Positions 5,272-6,533 of a stretch of 6,533 bases of DNA are shown here, in pieces (positions within the stretch are counted from its first letter, which is position 1; every line of letters starts with the position of its first letter). Where the stretch lies: NCBI GenBank assembly GCA_027004335.1, contig JALTID010000234.1:1-6533 (forward strand), read 5' to 3'. This DNA is from a bacterium. GTDB taxonomy: Bacteria > JALSQH01. The notes beneath the pieces were generated by a model. That model did not search any database. It saw only the letters and a program-made list of their open reading frames with translations, and was not told the origin of the DNA. The position numbers and the translations under genes were made by a program.

Positions 5272-6533
5272 TTATCTGAACATGTAATTTGAAAACTCAA
5301 CTAACAGCGTTTCTCTCATCTCAGGGGGCAATATGTTCATAACTTCATTTACAGGTGCGAATCTCTCGGGGATCTTACCATCCTCCATTCCTACAAGTTT
5401 CATCAGATTTTCAATTACCTCAGGGGTAAACTCAAGAGATTCTCCACCGGCAAAAAGTCCCCCCGCCTTCTCAAGAAGGGTTCCTGATGGAAGTTTCTTT
5501 GCATCCTCAATGGCAACTTTAAGATCCTTTAGAAATTCATCCATATGAAATACATTGGAGTAATTAATTGAGAGGTGTATACTTTCTTTTATCCCCGCAT
5601 ATGAGAGAACAGGCTGTATATACCAGCCTTTTAGATTCATCTCATCAATTATGTGGAAGATATTCACATTATCTGATGTAAAAGCAACAAGGGTCATTTC
5701 AGGCTCAGCAATCAATCTGAGGTCAGGATGTTTCTTTACAAAATTTACCACTTTTTCCGTAGCTTCCAGTTTTTTCTTCGTAAAATCAAGATAACGCTCG
5801 AGTCCCACATACTGAAGAGTAGCCCAGGCAGCAGCTAACGGTCCTGTACTCTTGGTGCTCTGGATCGTATTATTGATCATGGTGTAGCCAGTCCAGCTGG
5901 CACATGCGAAGATCTGATGTTTTCTCAATTCCTTATTTTTGTAAAGTACAACTGAAGCACCTTTTGGGGTGTAGGCGTATTTGTGGAGATCCATGGAGAT
6001 GGATGTAACTCCATCTACAGAAAAATCAAACGGGGGAACATCTCTACCAAGCTTTCTCATTAGAGGAAGTAGAAATCCCCCCATACAGGCATCAGTATGA
6101 AAGAGGATCTCCTTTTCCTTCGCTATGGCAGCCATCTCTTCAATAGGATCAATTATTCCATATGCGTAACTTGGAGCTGAACCAACTATCAGAATCGTGT
6201 TATCCGTTATCGCCTCCCTGAGTTGATTTAGATCCGCTTTTAAATTTTCATCAACCCCTATGGTCTTAACCTTTACACCAAGATAATGACCGGCCTTGTG
6301 AAAAGCTGCATGAGCCGTAACAGGAACCAGGACTTCAGGCTCTTTTATATCAGGCCTTTTTTCTCTCATATAATTTCTTGCTGTTTTAACAGCTAAAATT
6401 ATACTTTCCGTACCACCACTGGTGAAATTTCCAGAAACATTTTCATCTCCGCCAAGATGAGCAGCAGCAAATGAGATTATATCATTTTCCATTTTTAATA
6501 TGCTTGGATAAACTGTAAAATCCAGTGCATTTT
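5272..6533 (-). CDS. PLP-dependent group II decarboxylase, sphingosine-1-phosphate lyase-like (5' partial)
   Basis: The frame stays open to the right edge, giving 419 visible residues. The ATG at 6492 is internal, because the 13 codons before it (NALDFTVYPSILK) continue the family's conserved region. Counting from that Met, motifs are TSGGTES (24-30, phosphate cradle of PLP), the aromatic-pocket region TAHAAFHKAGHYLG (59-72), HTDACMGGF (132-140, with Asp134 expected to bind the pyridine nitrogen), and DLHKYAYTPKGAS (168-180, with Lys171 the Schiff-base lysine). The later QSTKSTGPLAAAWATL and the GW-x-I-Q region also resemble sphingosine-1-phosphate lyases. The family includes eukaryotic and bacterial sphingoid phosphate lyases and amino acid decarboxylases. 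In a bacterium without evident sphingolipid genes, an amino acid or other amine substrate is equally likely. All catalytic residues in view are intact. It is followed directly by a GltS-like symporter and a TauE-family permease. Confidence 0.87.
   Translation of the reverse strand, partial: NALDFTVYPSILKMENDIISFAAAHLGGDENVSGNFTSGGTESIILAVKTARNYMREKRPDIKEPEVLVPVTAHAAFHKAGHYLGVKVKTIGVDENLKADLNQLREAITDNTILIVGSAPSYAYGIIDPIEEMAAIAKEKEILFHTDACMGGFLLPLMRKLGRDVPPFDFSVDGVTSISMDLHKYAYTPKGASVVLYKNKELRKHQIFACASWTGYTMINNTIQSTKSTGPLAAAWATLQYVGLERYLDFTKKKLEATEKVVNFVKKHPDLRLIAEPEMTLVAFTSDNVNIFHIIDEMNLKGWYIQPVLSYAGIKESIHLSINYSNVFHMDEFLKDLKVAIEDAKKLPSGTLLEKAGGLFAGGESLEFTPEVIENLMKLVGMEDGKIPERFAPVNEVMNILPPEMRETLLVEFSNYMFR

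Noticed and set aside
6490-6492. ATG as the true start of the PLP decarboxylase
   Set aside because: Codons upstream continue the conserved family sequence to the window edge, and the protein would lack its N-terminal region.

Overview
The window looks like bacterial chromosomal DNA. It is AT-rich and gene-dense, has strong Shine-Dalgarno sites (AAGGAGG, GGAGG) and overlapping or nearly touching genes, and carries an IspD-type enzyme of the bacterial MEP isoprenoid route. The proteins are rich in Lys, Glu and Ile, which fits many AT-rich or thermophilic anaerobes, but the lineage cannot be named from this sequence alone. No RNA gene, CRISPR array, insertion sequence or long repeat was found, and no gene-free stretch reaches 300 bases. 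The longest gaps are about 50 bases.

Region 1 (1-1462, minus strand) is a sulfate-activation operon. Its first gene encodes an unusual membrane-anchored APS kinase, a DUF2061 domain fused to a CysC-like domain. It is followed by a canonical soluble cysC (4-base GTGA overlap) and then, after 1 base, by the first 44 codons of sat (ATP sulfurylase), which runs off the left edge. Together Sat and CysC turn sulfate into APS and then PAPS. No reductase or sulfotransferase is visible, so the fate of the PAPS is unknown.

Region 2 (1460-2210) is a short divergent promoter zone followed by ispD on the plus strand. ispD converges on rfbA with only 5 bases between the two stop codons.

Region 3 (2216-3131, minus) is rfbA/rmlA, which makes dTDP-glucose, with its own extended -10 promoter. 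The rest of the rml pathway is not present.

Region 4 (3153-6533, minus) is a three-gene operon-like run. It holds a PLP-dependent group II decarboxylase resembling sphingosine-1-phosphate lyase (5' end beyond the right edge), a GltS-like sodium/acidic amino acid symporter, and a TauE/SafE-family anion permease. The decarboxylase/transporter pairing suggests import and decarboxylation of an acidic amino acid or a sulfonated analogue. With the TauE-type permease and the sulfate-activation genes nearby, a sulfonate link is possible but remains inference.

The points most worth a second look are the DUF2061-APS kinase fusion next to a normal cysC, and the lyase-like decarboxylase/GltS/TauE cluster.
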